DNA of 64,000 bases from Vagococcus teuberi (GTDB lineage Bacteria; Bacillota; Bacilli; Lactobacillales; Vagococcaceae): NCBI RefSeq assembly GCF_001870205.1, contig NZ_CP017267.1:1228501-1292500 (forward strand). The letters are read 5' to 3'. The notes under the pieces were generated by a model. That model was not told the DNA's origin. It saw nothing but the letters and a program-made list of their open reading frames with translations, and did not search any database. Numbering within the stretch: the stretch's first letter is position 1; each line of letters starts with the position of its first letter. The position numbers were made by a program, and so were the translations under genes. This document shows positions 44,307 to 52,746 of the stretch, one piece after another.

Positions 44307-44600
44307 TTATATATGATTCATATGATCGAATGTTTGGGATAAAATACTTTTAACATGTTTATCATCTAAACAATAAACAACACTCTTTCCTTCTTTTCGT
44401 GATTTGACCAAATGATTATCCCTTAAAAGCTTCAGTTGATGAGATACAGCAGATTGTTCCATTTCTAAAAATTGAGTAATACTACTGACATTCATCTCCT
44501 TTTCAGACAAAGCAACGAGTATTTTCAATCGGGTTGGGTCTCCTATCGTTTTAAAAAAACGACTTGTTTGTTCAATCGTTTGAGAACTTAACTCTTTCAA
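44307..44600 (-). CDS. ArsR/SmtB-family metal sensor (CzrA-like site)
   Basis: This 97-residue regulator has the winged helix EMNVSSITQFLEMEQSAVSH at residues about 35-54. Its last helix contains DKHVKSILSQTFDHMNH, an exact DxH-x10-HxxH pattern, the alpha-5 site that binds zinc, cobalt or nickel in SmtB and CzrA. No cysteine pair for arsenic binding is present. So this is a zinc-type sensor, unlike the arsR at 25312. The gene sits directly after pgcA and has a terminator behind; no metal transporter is next to it, so the target must be elsewhere. Start ATG has weak ribosome site GGGGGAG. Confidence 0.88.
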   Translation of the reverse strand: MKELSSQTIEQTSRFFKTIGDPTRLKILVALSEKEMNVSSITQFLEMEQSAVSHQLKLLRDNHLVKSRKEGKSVVYCLDDKHVKSILSQTFDHMNHI

Positions 44601-44616
44601 CTAGACATCTCCCCCT

Positions 44617-46335
44617 TTACGCACTATACTTAGCTAATTCATTCGTAAATAATTCTATTTTTTCAGTAACAGTCTCTTGTGTTTGATCCACTGCTCCAAT
44701 ATAAAACTTAATTTTTGGTTCTGTCCCAGAAGGCCTAATAGCAATCCAACTACCATCTTCTAAAAAGAATTTTAATACATTTGCCTTTGGTAATTCAAGT
44801 GTTTGCTCTTGTCCATCAGCAAATAGACGTTTTCCAACTGAATAATCTTCTGTATAGTTCACTTTTACGCTACCAAATGATGTTGGCAATTGTTCTCTCA
44901 CGTCATGCATGATAGTTGCAATTTCTTTTAACCCTTCCATACCTGATTTGGTTACAGAAATCGTTTTTTCTTCAAAATAACCATATTCTTTGTACAAATC
45001 AAGTAAGGCATCATACAATGTTTGCCCTTTTTCCATGTAATAAGTTGCCACTTCAGCTAACATTACCAATGCTTGAATTGCATCTTTATCACGAACAAAT
45101 GGTTTCACTAAGTAGCCATAACTTTCCTCAAAACCAAATAAAAATTCTGCCGAGTTTTTAGCTTCTGCTTCTTTGATTTGTTCGGCGATAAATTTAAAAC
45201 CAGTTAACACATTTTTCATTTCAACATCATATGCGTCACAAATTCGTGTTGGTAACTCACTTGATACGATTGATTTTAATACCATACCATTGGATGGTAG
45301 CTCTTGTTTTTCTTGCTTTTTACTCAAAATATAATGCACCATCAAACTGGCTAATTGATTTCCGGTTAACACTCGAAACTCGCCACTTGGTAGTCTTACG
45401 GCTGCACCTAAACGATCGGCATCTGGGTCTGTTGCTACTAATAAATCAGCTGATAGCTCCTCACCTAAACGAATCGCATATTCGAATGCTGATAATTCTT
45501 CAGGGTTTGGTGATTTCACTGTAGTAAAATTAGGATCTGCAATCGCTTGTTCCTCAACTAAGGAAACATTGGTAAAGCCAATTTGTGATAATGCTTTTTC
45601 ACCAAGCATTTTCCCTGTTCCATGTAATGGCGTGAAAACCATGTTTAATTTGTCGCCACTTCGTTTGATTAACTCATTGTCTATCGTCACGGATAACATC
45701 TCTTCTAAATAAATTGTGTCAACTTCTTCACCCACGATATTGATAAAATCATCTGACTTGTCATCAGAAATCACTTCAATTACCAATGGATTTTCAACGC
45801 TACGCACAAATTCTGTTACTTTGTCAGCGTCTTGTGGTGGCATCTGTGCACCATCTTCCCCGTATACTTTAAAACCGTTGTAATTTGCCGGATTATGGCT
45901 TGCAGTAATCATAATCCCTGCAATACAATTAAAATGTCGTACAGAAAATGATAATTCGGGCGTTGGACGTAAACTTTCAAATACGTATGACGTAATTCCG
46001 TGATTAGCTAGTGTTTTAGCTGATTCCATCGCAAATTCTGGTGATTGATGTCTCGAATCATACGCAATCGCAACCCCTCTTTTTTTGGCATCCTCACCTA
46101 ATGTTGCGATAAATAAAGCTAAACCGTTAGCTGCTTGACGAACAGTATAAATATTCATACGGTTGATTCCCGCACCTAAAATCCCTCTCATACCTGCTGT
46201 GCCAAACTCTAACGGTGCATAAAAAGCATCTTGTAATTCGGTTTCATTTTGTTCTATTTCAAACAGATTATTCTTTAAACTAGGTTCTAATTCATTAAAT
46301 TCTTTCCATTTTAGATAAGTGTTTTTCCAACTCAT
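44617..46335 (-). CDS. pgcA: Phosphoglucomutase / phosphomannomutase family
   Basis: This 572-residue alpha-D-phosphohexomutase converts glucose 6- and 1-phosphate, the precursor for cell wall sugars and glycolipids. Motifs: FGTAGMRGILGAGINRMN near residue 44, the phosphoserine loop GIMITASHNPANYNGFKVY near 140, the metal-binding LLVATDPDADRLGAAVR near 300, the sugar loop LFGFEESYGYLV and the C-terminal phosphate-binding WIAIRPSGTEPKIKFYI. Length agrees with the PgcA-type of Bacillus. It is followed closely by the ArsR-family regulator on the same strand; whether they share transcription is uncertain. Confidence 0.94.
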   Translation of the reverse strand: MSWKNTYLKWKEFNELEPSLKNNLFEIEQNETELQDAFYAPLEFGTAGMRGILGAGINRMNIYTVRQAANGLALFIATLGEDAKKRGVAIAYDSRHQSPEFAMESAKTLANHGITSYVFESLRPTPELSFSVRHFNCIAGIMITASHNPANYNGFKVYGEDGAQMPPQDADKVTEFVRSVENPLVIEVISDDKSDDFINIVGEEVDTIYLEEMLSVTIDNELIKRSGDKLNMVFTPLHGTGKMLGEKALSQIGFTNVSLVEEQAIADPNFTTVKSPNPEELSAFEYAIRLGEELSADLLVATDPDADRLGAAVRLPSGEFRVLTGNQLASLMVHYILSKKQEKQELPSNGMVLKSIVSSELPTRICDAYDVEMKNVLTGFKFIAEQIKEAEAKNSAEFLFGFEESYGYLVKPFVRDKDAIQALVMLAEVATYYMEKGQTLYDALLDLYKEYGYFEEKTISVTKSGMEGLKEIATIMHDVREQLPTSFGSVKVNYTEDYSVGKRLFADGQEQTLELPKANVLKFFLEDGSWIAIRPSGTEPKIKFYIGAVDQTQETVTEKIELFTNELAKYSA

Positions 46336-46414
46336 TCTGTCACCCCATATAAATTTGTCTTATTTATTATATCATTACATCATCAATTTTACTAAAAAAT
46401 TATAGGGCAAATTA

Positions 46415-46450
46415 ATCTAAAAAAACAGATGACTTATACCATCTGTTTTT
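46415..46450. terminator. Hairpin with T-runs on both sides
   Basis: AAAAACAGATG and CATCTGTTTTT pair around ACTTATAC. It lies between pgcA and the ISL3 relic and may be the remaining part of a native bidirectional terminator; the second relic follows three bases later. Confidence 0.65.
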
Positions 46451-46453
46451 AAT

Positions 46454-46982
46454 GCCTGTAAACTAAATCGTGTTGATAGATTAAATGCTCTCAATGCGAT
46501 TTTTTGTTTTATTCATAAAAAAAAGGGGCATTCTTATTCGCAAAATTAAGTCGTCTATAACTAACCTTACAAAGGAGAATCCCACTATGAATAATAATAC
46601 AAGGAAACTACTCAATTTAACAGATGATTCTCTTATTTTTAGAGTGATGTTCACAGACACCCGTTGAATTACCAAAGTATTTTAGAGATAAATTCAAAAT
46701 ATTTGGTAAGTTCTTCCAAAGGGTCATGAATGCCTTCAAATACTCCTATTCAAATGGTTTCTTAGAAGGCTTTAATAATAAAATTAAAGTGATTAAACGT
46801 ATGGCCTATGGCTATCGAAACTTTCTCCTATTCAAACGACGTATCTTTTTGATTCAAAATCAAGTTTTTCAGGTTAAATAAAAAAGCGAGAGAATGTCTT
46901 CCCTCACTTCAATTAATTCTATTTCATTTTTGAGACTTTTTCCTCAATATTATTGTCCATCAACACGATTTGACATAGAGCC
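46454..46982 (+). mobile_element. ISL3-family relic, 529 bp (copy 2)
   Basis: A short version of the element at 3337-4390. The left end GCCTGTAAACTAAATCGTGT and the right end, read in reverse GGCTCTATGTCAAATCGTGT, match those of copy 1. The inner part joins the first 17 codons of the transposase to its C-terminal part. Comparison shows that 526 bp are missing relative to copy 1, between two 9-bp repeats TCTTATTTT (3513-3521 and 4039-4047), one of which is kept here at the joint. It lies exactly between two hairpin terminators. There is no target-site duplication visible. Confidence 0.85.
46587..46881 (+). pseudogene. ISL3 transposase fragment
   Basis: Starts with ATG and AAAGGAGA (both intact here, unlike copy 1): MNNNTRKLLNLTDDSLIF, then shifts out of frame at the deletion joint and stops. 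The remaining C-terminal codons ELPKYFRDKFKIFGKFF, VMNAFKYSYSNGFLEG and YRNFLLFKRRIFLIQNQVF follow in another frame. No function possible. Confidence 0.85.
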
Positions 46983-46983
46983 A

Positions 46984-47018
46984 AAAAAAGAGTTAAGCAA
47001 AACTAGCATAACTCTTTA
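46984..47018 (-). terminator. Terminator of the hypothetical gene at 47038
   Basis: AAAGAGTTA and TAACTCTTT with a 13-base loop and seven T on the minus strand. The T-run touches the right end of the ISL3 relic. Confidence 0.8.
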
Positions 47019-47037
47019 TACAAATACTATTAAATTT

Positions 47038-47496
47038 TTATAAAAACTCACTATAAACGTCGTCCACTGATTTGTTTTCATCGATAACAATATACAAACG
47101 ATTATCTTTTGAAATTTTTGTTGTTTGATAAATGTTATCTAGTCCTTCTTGTCCTGGTGTTTCTTTGTCTTTGTATGGGAAGTAGATTAAATCACTTGTT
47201 CCATCATCAAAAACAATGTCCATTTTTTCAATATCTTGGTATTTTGTCGCACGTTCAAACATACCTGACTCTAATCCACCTAAGTTAATATCATCTGTTT
47301 GGACATGATCTGCTTCACTTAAAATCTCAATTTTAAACCCTTCACATGGTCTGATTTTTTGGAAGTCACTACCATGAATACGACCATAACTTGTTGATAC
47401 TTTACTAATCCATAAATCGCCAATACATTCACGGTCTATTGTCCATGTTTCACCATTTCTAAAATAAAATTTAAAACTTGTCATTGTTTTTGCCAT
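47038..47496 (-). CDS. Conserved-looking hypothetical protein, 152 aa
   Basis: I do not recognise a family. The protein is soluble, acidic and mostly beta-strand in character (FKFYFRNGETWTIDRECIGD; DIVFDDGTSDLIYFPYKDK), without signal peptide, membrane helices or a cysteine motif. GAGGAGA precedes the ATG by seven bases and a proper terminator follows, so expression is likely as a single gene. The pattern of alternating strands with Asp/Gly turns might suit a sugar- or peptide-binding beta fold, but this is only an impression. Neighbours (ISL3 relic, thioesterase) give no hint. Confidence 0.7.
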   Translation of the reverse strand: MAKTMTSFKFYFRNGETWTIDRECIGDLWISKVSTSYGRIHGSDFQKIRPCEGFKIEILSEADHVQTDDINLGGLESGMFERATKYQDIEKMDIVFDDGTSDLIYFPYKDKETPGQEGLDNIYQTTKISKDNRLYIVIDENKSVDDVYSEFL

Positions 47497-47611
47497 AAAT
47501 GATCTCCTCTTTCCAATTAGAAACTTATCATATCTCTTACACGTTTATTGTAACACGGTCGTGAGCAAAAATAAACAACTTTATTAAACTTTTCACAAAT
47601 TATATCTATTA

Positions 47612-47971
47612 TTAGTTAGTACGCTCCATAAACGTTAACGAATTAACTATGACACGAGAGTGAGAACCTGTTGCAATCAACTTTTCACCATCAAACGCTT
47701 GGTAATCAAACTCAAAATGTTTTTTCTCGCATTCTTTAAGTTCTACTTTAATCGTAATCAACGCTCCAAGAGCTGAAGGTTTTAAATGTTTGATATTAAT
47801 TGCTAATCCCACTGTTGTTTCGTCTTTTTCTAATTTTTGCGCCACGGCATTCATACAAACATTCTCAACCATTGCAATTAATCCTGGTGTACCTAAAACA
47901 GCAAAGGTACCAGAACCAAGTTCTTTTGCGGTATATTTTTTTGTGACTTCCAACGTTGTACTAAATGTCAT
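47612..47971 (-). CDS. Hotdog-fold thioesterase family protein
   Basis: This 119-residue protein resembles the FlK-like/YbgC-side thioesterases. Diagnostic parts are FAVLGTPGLIAMVENVCMNA near residue 22, GLAINIKHLKPSALGALITI near 55 and FDYQAFDGEKLIATGSHSRV near 85. The Thr/Glu/His arrangement (TPGLIAMVE and HSRV) is compatible with acyl-CoA hydrolysis, but the substrate is not known. It is four bases behind cca on the same strand, so they are likely cotranscribed. Confidence 0.87.
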   Translation of the reverse strand: MTFSTTLEVTKKYTAKELGSGTFAVLGTPGLIAMVENVCMNAVAQKLEKDETTVGLAINIKHLKPSALGALITIKVELKECEKKHFEFDYQAFDGEKLIATGSHSRVIVNSLTFMERTN

Positions 47972-47974
47972 CTT

Positions 47975-49177
47975 CTACCCCACCATTTCCTTTATTTTTT
48001 CTAATAATACCTTTTTATCATTTTCCCATTGACCTTCAACTACGTGTTTTTCAGTTTGTTTTAATACTCTCCCTAACCAAGGGCCTGGCTTTTTATCCAT
48101 ATAAGCTAAAATATCTCGCCCAGATACTTTTAAATCTGCCATTGATTTGATTGGCAGTTGATTATATGCCTTAATTAGCTCGTCTTCGTTGTTCTCTAAG
48201 CCGAAAAAGTCTCTGACTTGTTCAACTAAAGAAATCACTTCAATGCCAGCTTGATACATCTCTTTGGCACTCCACTGACTGGTTAATCGCTCGTTATAGC
48301 AATCAATTACTTTTTCAACTAAATTAGACAATCGTTTGGATGCTTTCCATTTACCGAGTAACGTCTTGGCATGCTTTTCTTCTATCGCAATTAATAAACA
48401 GCTCCAAGCTAATTCTTCACTCGTCAACAACATCTCAGGATTTTGATTAGCAAAGCTAACTAACAATTCCTTTTTATGACTAAACCCTGGACAACAGATA
48501 AAACAATTTGTTTCAACAAAAGGGATGATACCTCTTTTTCTTTCTGCTCCCATAAGAAGTTTAACCCATTCGATATAAATTCGTTCAATCGCAATCTTTG
48601 TTAACAGTTGATGATTTTTTGAAATAGCTTCTTCCGTTTTTTCTTCTATATCAAAACTCAACTGACTCGCAAAACGCAACGCACGCATCATTCTTAGTGC
48701 GTCTTCACTAAAACGCTCATCAGGATTACCGACTGCTTTTATTTCTTTTGCATGAATGGACTCTATTCCATCAAACAAATCAATAATATTCCCTTCACGT
48801 GTCATAGCTAATGCATTCATCGTAAAGTCTCGGCGTTTTAAATCCTCTTCAAGTGAACGAACAAATGTGACTGTATCTGGTCGACGATAATCTTGATAAG
48901 TTGATTCTGTTCTAAAAGTTGTAATCTCATATTGATCTTCTTCATACAACACCAATACAGTCCCATGATCGATTCCAACATCAATCGTACGAGGAAAAAT
49001 TTCTTTTATCTCTTCTGGAAAAGCACTTGTAGCTATGTCAACATCATGAATTTCATGATTTAAAATCACATCTCTCACACTACCACCTACAAAGTAAGCT
49101 TCATAACCGTGCTCATTTATCTTATCTATTACTGGTAACGCTTGTTTAAATTCAATTGGTAAGTCATTTATCTTCAT
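47975..49177 (-). CDS. cca: CCA-adding enzyme (tRNA nucleotidyltransferase)
   Basis: Class II nucleotidyltransferase (400 aa) that adds or repairs the CCA end of tRNA; the ssrA gene in this window also lacks an encoded CCA, which fits. Motif A is EAYFVGGSVRDVILN with HDVDIATSAFPEEIKEIFP, containing the two metal-binding aspartates; then GTVLVLYEEDQYEITTFR, RRDFTMNALA (motif B) and EDALRMMRALRFASQLSF (motif D/E). The C-terminal helical part ends in WENDKKVLLEKIKEMV. Preceded by the MazG-like gene. Confidence 0.94.
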   Translation of the reverse strand: MKINDLPIEFKQALPVIDKINEHGYEAYFVGGSVRDVILNHEIHDVDIATSAFPEEIKEIFPRTIDVGIDHGTVLVLYEEDQYEITTFRTESTYQDYRRPDTVTFVRSLEEDLKRRDFTMNALAMTREGNIIDLFDGIESIHAKEIKAVGNPDERFSEDALRMMRALRFASQLSFDIEEKTEEAISKNHQLLTKIAIERIYIEWVKLLMGAERKRGIIPFVETNCFICCPGFSHKKELLVSFANQNPEMLLTSEELAWSCLLIAIEEKHAKTLLGKWKASKRLSNLVEKVIDCYNERLTSQWSAKEMYQAGIEVISLVEQVRDFFGLENNEDELIKAYNQLPIKSMADLKVSGRDILAYMDKKPGPWLGRVLKQTEKHVVEGQWENDKKVLLEKIKEMVG

Positions 49178-49190
49178 AATTATCTACTTT

Positions 49191-49538
49191 CTAATCCATA
49201 CTTTTTTCCTCATCGACTCGTTCAAAGCGATGACTATCTCTAGCATAAAACTTTTTCATGTTATCTTCAAATACTTTTGTCAAATCAATGTCGAGTGAAT
49301 TTGCCATAATAAGGAGAACAACTAACACATCTCCTAGTTCTTCTTCCACTGTTTTCGGTATTTCATCAGTCTTTTTGGCTTTTTCCCCGTAGTAATGATT
49401 GATTTCGCGGGCTAACTCTCCTGTTTCTTCTGTTAATCTTGCTAGTTGCGCAAGTGGTGAAAAATATCCTGCCTTAAACTGCGAGATATAATCATCCACC
49501 TCTTGTTGCATATCTGATAAATATTTTGGTTGTGTCAT
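49191..49538 (-). CDS. MazG-like nucleotide pyrophosphohydrolase (YpjD)
   Basis: All-alpha NTP pyrophosphatase (115 aa). The metal-binding motif is LARLTEETGELAREINHYYG (ExxE) near residue 27, and EEELGDVLVVLLIMANSLDI (ExxD) near 62. YpjD in Bacillus belongs here, and removes unusual dNTPs. ATG at 49538 with AAGGAG six bases upstream is preferred over an upstream in-frame start. The gene is 13 bp before cca and runs with it. Confidence 0.9.
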   Translation of the reverse strand: MTQPKYLSDMQQEVDDYISQFKAGYFSPLAQLARLTEETGELAREINHYYGEKAKKTDEIPKTVEEELGDVLVVLLIMANSLDIDLTKVFEDNMKKFYARDSHRFERVDEEKSMD

Positions 49539-49664
49539 GTTTAACTCCTTTAAAAATGTTCTAAAATACATCTAGTTTTTGGTCCCCCTTACCTCTTGTT
49601 GACCTGCCGACACAGTGATAAGATAAACCTGAGTGCAGTAAATCTGGTTTTTTGGGGGCGTATT

Positions 49665-50552
49665 ATGCGTATAAATAAGCAATTTTTCATTAATTGTATC
49701 ATGATTTTTCTTGGAGCGAGCATTTTTAGTTTTGGTTTGGTAAATTTTAACATGGCAAACAAATTAGCCGAAGGTGGAATGACTGGTATCGCACTGATTA
49801 TTTATAATTTATTTTCCATCAATCCAGCGTTAACCACGTTAGTGTTAAATGTGCCACTCATCCTAATTGGTCTCAAACTGTTAGGTCTGGAGCCGTTAAT
49901 TTTAACTTTAGTGGGTTCTCTCTCACTTTCTTTAAACTTATGGCTGTGGCAAAAAGTTCCGCTAGCCATTTCAGTTGATAATGACATTTTAATAGCCGCA
50001 CTACTCGCAGGTATTTGTGGTGGATTTGGTAGCGGGATTGTGTACAAATATGGTGGGACAACTGGTGGGACAGATATTATCGCCCGAATCATTGAACGCA
50101 GATTTGGTATGACAATTGGCCGTTCACTTTTTGCTTTAGACGTCGTAGTTCTTCTTCTTTCTTTGACTTACTTGTCGTTAAAAGAAATGATGTATACGCT
50201 AATTACCGTATTTGTTTTTAGTCGAGTCGTTGATTTTGTCCAAGACGCGTCATATGGTGCCAAAGGAGTATTCGTTGTTTCTGATCATGACCGAGAAATT
50301 GGTGAGCGAATTATGTCCGAATTAGAACGTGGTGTGACGTATATCAATAGCGAAGGTGGTTTTTCTAAGGAAAGTCGTCAGATGGTCTATTGTGTGGCAA
50401 GTATTAGTGAAATGAGCCGTATAAAAGAAATAAGTTACGAAATCGACCCACGAGCTTTTATGACCTTCTTTAATATTAATGAAGTGACAGGTGAAGGATT
50501 TACATATAAAGAATTACAAGAAATACATGAACAAGCAAAAAAACAAAAGTGA
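49665..50552 (+). CDS. YitT family membrane protein (second copy)
   Basis: This 295-residue integral membrane protein has five hydrophobic helices and a C-terminal DUF2179 domain (VFVVSDHDREIGERIMSELE; GGFSKESRQMVYCVASISE). Family motifs are FNMANKLAEGGMTGIALI and YKYGGTTGGTDIIARIIERR. It is distinct from the member at 19181 and only distantly similar. GGGGGCG precedes the ATG at 49665, so the earlier in-frame ATG is not used. Function of the family is not known. It stands alone on the plus strand, divergent from the YpjD gene. Confidence 0.92.
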   Translation: MRINKQFFINCIMIFLGASIFSFGLVNFNMANKLAEGGMTGIALIIYNLFSINPALTTLVLNVPLILIGLKLLGLEPLILTLVGSLSLSLNLWLWQKVPLAISVDNDILIAALLAGICGGFGSGIVYKYGGTTGGTDIIARIIERRFGMTIGRSLFALDVVVLLLSLTYLSLKEMMYTLITVFVFSRVVDFVQDASYGAKGVFVVSDHDREIGERIMSELERGVTYINSEGGFSKESRQMVYCVASISEMSRIKEISYEIDPRAFMTFFNINEVTGEGFTYKELQEIHEQAKKQK

Positions 50553-50580
50553 GCTAATCATCACTTTTGTTTTTTTCTTT
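50543..50580. terminator. Bidirectional terminator
   Basis: AACAAAAGTGA and TCACTTTTGTT with a short loop and T-run in both directions, shared by the YitT gene (+) and ypiB (-). It overlaps the last codons of both. Confidence 0.82.
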
Positions 50581-51099
50581 TTGGTATTCAATTGACCAAT
50601 AAACAAACTCTTCTTCATTCCCAGAATCGATGGCATGATTTAGCTTATCTAGTATGCAATTTAATTTTTCTTGATATTGTTTTTCTTCAAAATCACGTAA
50701 TACTTTCTCGAACATCTCGTCAGATATGGTATCAAATGAACTTAAAAATGGATTTTCTTCCAATACTAACTGATACTGTTGATTAAAATCACGGCCACTA
50801 AATCGAACTTCTAAAAATAATGGTTCTTTGTATTTCATCCTGATGTCATGAAATATTTGTTGTGCGTCACCAAATGGATGATTCTCCTTATATAAAACTA
50901 AGCCTTCTTCTGTTTCTGAATTATCTGAAACAATCAGTCCTCTAGGCGTTTTATCCGCTTTTTCTACTATATGCACTCGGTTTAAAATCGCATCATGATT
51001 TAATAAATAATTTAAAATCCAATAAGCCTCTTTCTCTTTTAATGTAATGGTTTCAATCAACCACGTCACAAATGCTCGTTTGTCCTCTAAATTAGCCAT
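50554..51099 (-). CDS. ypiB: YpiB family protein (UPF0302)
   Basis: This 181-residue cytosolic protein matches YpiB. The N-terminus FVTWLIETITLKEKEAYWIL, then NYLLNHDAILNRVHIVEKAD, and LDKLNHAIDSGNEEEFVYWS with the IDxAL-like C-terminal helix are typical. Function is not established. It stands seven bases behind the TPR gene, as ypiA-ypiB in Bacillus. I choose ATG at 51099 over the GTG two codons upstream. Confidence 0.88.
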   Translation of the reverse strand: MANLEDKRAFVTWLIETITLKEKEAYWILNYLLNHDAILNRVHIVEKADKTPRGLIVSDNSETEEGLVLYKENHPFGDAQQIFHDIRMKYKEPLFLEVRFSGRDFNQQYQLVLEENPFLSSFDTISDEMFEKVLRDFEEKQYQEKLNCILDKLNHAIDSGNEEEFVYWSIEYQKEKNKSDD

Positions 51100-51106
51100 A
51101 GACACA

Positions 51107-52351
51107 CTACTCTTCTAACATAGAGACAATCATCAAATCATCTGGGACCATCCTCAAATAACTCGTCAAGACCTCACGTGACTTATCTAGTTGTCCTTCT
51201 TCTCTTAAAAATAATCCATAATCTTTTAAGAAGTCTGCGTCGATGTCTAAATATGAAGAGGCTAATTCATAATATTTTTTCGCATCGGCGTATTCTTCCA
51301 ATCCATTATAAGCTTGAGCTAAATACCAATAAGCTTCACCTTGATCTAAAATATCCAATGAAGAAACTAAATGAATGGTTTCTTCGAATTCTTCTTCTTT
51401 TAAGAATAATTCTGCTAGTTTTAATTTTGAAATATCACTGTCTAACTCTAAAGAAATGACTTCTTCCAAATACATTTTTGCTTGGTCTTTTTGATTTAAT
51501 TGATACGATGCTTCTGAAGCTAAATGATAAACAGACACATCATACGGATTCACATGAATTCCTTTTTCTGCTACTTCAAGTGCTTCGTCATATCGTCCTT
51601 CATCAAATAAAATTTGAGAAAGTGGGTAATACACTTGGTTAAACTCTGAATTCATCTCACTTACTTTCGTTAATAACTCAATGCTTCGCTCATTTTCACG
51701 AATTTGATAATAACATAAAGCCAACTGAAATAATCGCTCAACTGTTTCGTCTTGTTTAATTGCAGACTCTAAAAACTCAACCGCTTGCTCATACTCACCA
51801 ATTCGTGAGAGTGACACGCCTATACGCTCATCTAAGTCGATTGGCGACTCAAAGGTAGGATACGTCGTTTTAATCTCTTCATACGCTGCAATTGCCTTTA
51901 TGTAGCTTTCAGTCGCAAAGTATAACTCACCTAATGCCAAATCAACTAATGGTTCCTGTGGCAAAATTTGTTTGGCTTCTTTTAATTTTTGTTCACTGAC
52001 TTCTGGTATTTCCATCATCTGATAAATATCAGCTAATGTTAAGAGACTTTGCGCGTATAAATCACTACTTGGTTTAATTTGCTCTAACCACTCAAACGCT
52101 TCTTCTAGCTTATCTTCCTCAATCGCAATTTCACCTAATGAAATTTTTAAACTGTCTTCATCAGGATAAAGAGTTAATAAATCTTTAAATAAGGTACTCG
52201 CTTCTTCTAAAAATCCTAATTGATATAAATTATCTGCAAGTTGCAATTTTTCTTCAGGCAAATCATGTGATAATGCCTCATTAAAATAGACCGTTGCTTG
52301 TGCTAAGTCTCCTGAAGATAAGGCTTCTAACATTTGTTTACTGTATGACAT
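51107..52351 (-). CDS. ypiA: TPR repeat protein (YpiA-like)
   Basis: The 414-residue protein consists of about ten tetratricopeptide repeats covering nearly its whole length, for example ATVYFNEALSHDLPEEKLQL, ALGELYFATESYIKAIAAYE, SRIGEYEQAVEFLESAIKQD and LAQAYNGLEEYADAKKYYEL. It has no signal or membrane segment. TPR proteins are scaffolds for protein contacts; no partner can be named. The position before ypiB is conserved in Firmicutes and supports the name. Confidence 0.88.
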   Translation of the reverse strand: MSYSKQMLEALSSGDLAQATVYFNEALSHDLPEEKLQLADNLYQLGFLEEASTLFKDLLTLYPDEDSLKISLGEIAIEEDKLEEAFEWLEQIKPSSDLYAQSLLTLADIYQMMEIPEVSEQKLKEAKQILPQEPLVDLALGELYFATESYIKAIAAYEEIKTTYPTFESPIDLDERIGVSLSRIGEYEQAVEFLESAIKQDETVERLFQLALCYYQIRENERSIELLTKVSEMNSEFNQVYYPLSQILFDEGRYDEALEVAEKGIHVNPYDVSVYHLASEASYQLNQKDQAKMYLEEVISLELDSDISKLKLAELFLKEEEFEETIHLVSSLDILDQGEAYWYLAQAYNGLEEYADAKKYYELASSYLDIDADFLKDYGLFLREEGQLDKSREVLTSYLRMVPDDLMIVSMLEE

Positions 52352-52379
52352 AACTTTTTCTCCTTAAACTCTCGTAATC

Positions 52380-52622
52380 TTATTTTTTCTGAAAAATTGA
52401 GACAATGGCTATAATGATGATCGCACCAAGAATAGAAGGGACAAGTGCCATGCCAGCAAGTTGTCCACCCCAGTCATCACCAAACATCTTTTGTCCAATA
52501 GCTGATCCTAGTAAGCCTGCTACCAAATTAAATAAACACCCTTGAGAATCTTTTTTTCCGGTTATCATGGTCGCAACCGCACCAATAATACTTCCAACAA
52601 TTATGACTGCTATCCAATGCAT
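52380..52622 (-). CDS. GlsB/YeaQ/YmgE family membrane protein
   Basis: A tiny 80-residue membrane protein with three glycine-rich hydrophobic helices: WIAVIIVGSIIGAVATMITG, LFNLVAGLLGSAIGQKMFG and LAGMALVPSILGAIIIIAIV. This is the transglycosylase-associated/GlsB stress protein family; the function is not clear. ATG at 52622 is used, with GAGGGTG at correct distance; the GTG-like upstream start lies before it. A single gene. Confidence 0.9.
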   Translation of the reverse strand: MHWIAVIIVGSIIGAVATMITGKKDSQGCLFNLVAGLLGSAIGQKMFGDDWGGQLAGMALVPSILGAIIIIAIVSIFQKK

Positions 52623-52701
52623 GTTAATCACCCTCATTCTATTATTCTTATCTATTCTAATCTATTTTTATGTTTTTTCCTAGAAATACCTATAACTTTA
52701 T

Positions 52702-52739
52702 AAAAAAAAGCAAGCACCGAAACATCGGTACTTGCTTTA
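52702..52739 (-). terminator. hup terminator
   Basis: AAGCAAGTACCGATG and CGGTGCTTGCTT form a strong hairpin followed by eight T on the minus strand, just after the hup stop. Confidence 0.88.
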
Positions 52740-52746
52740 AAATGTT

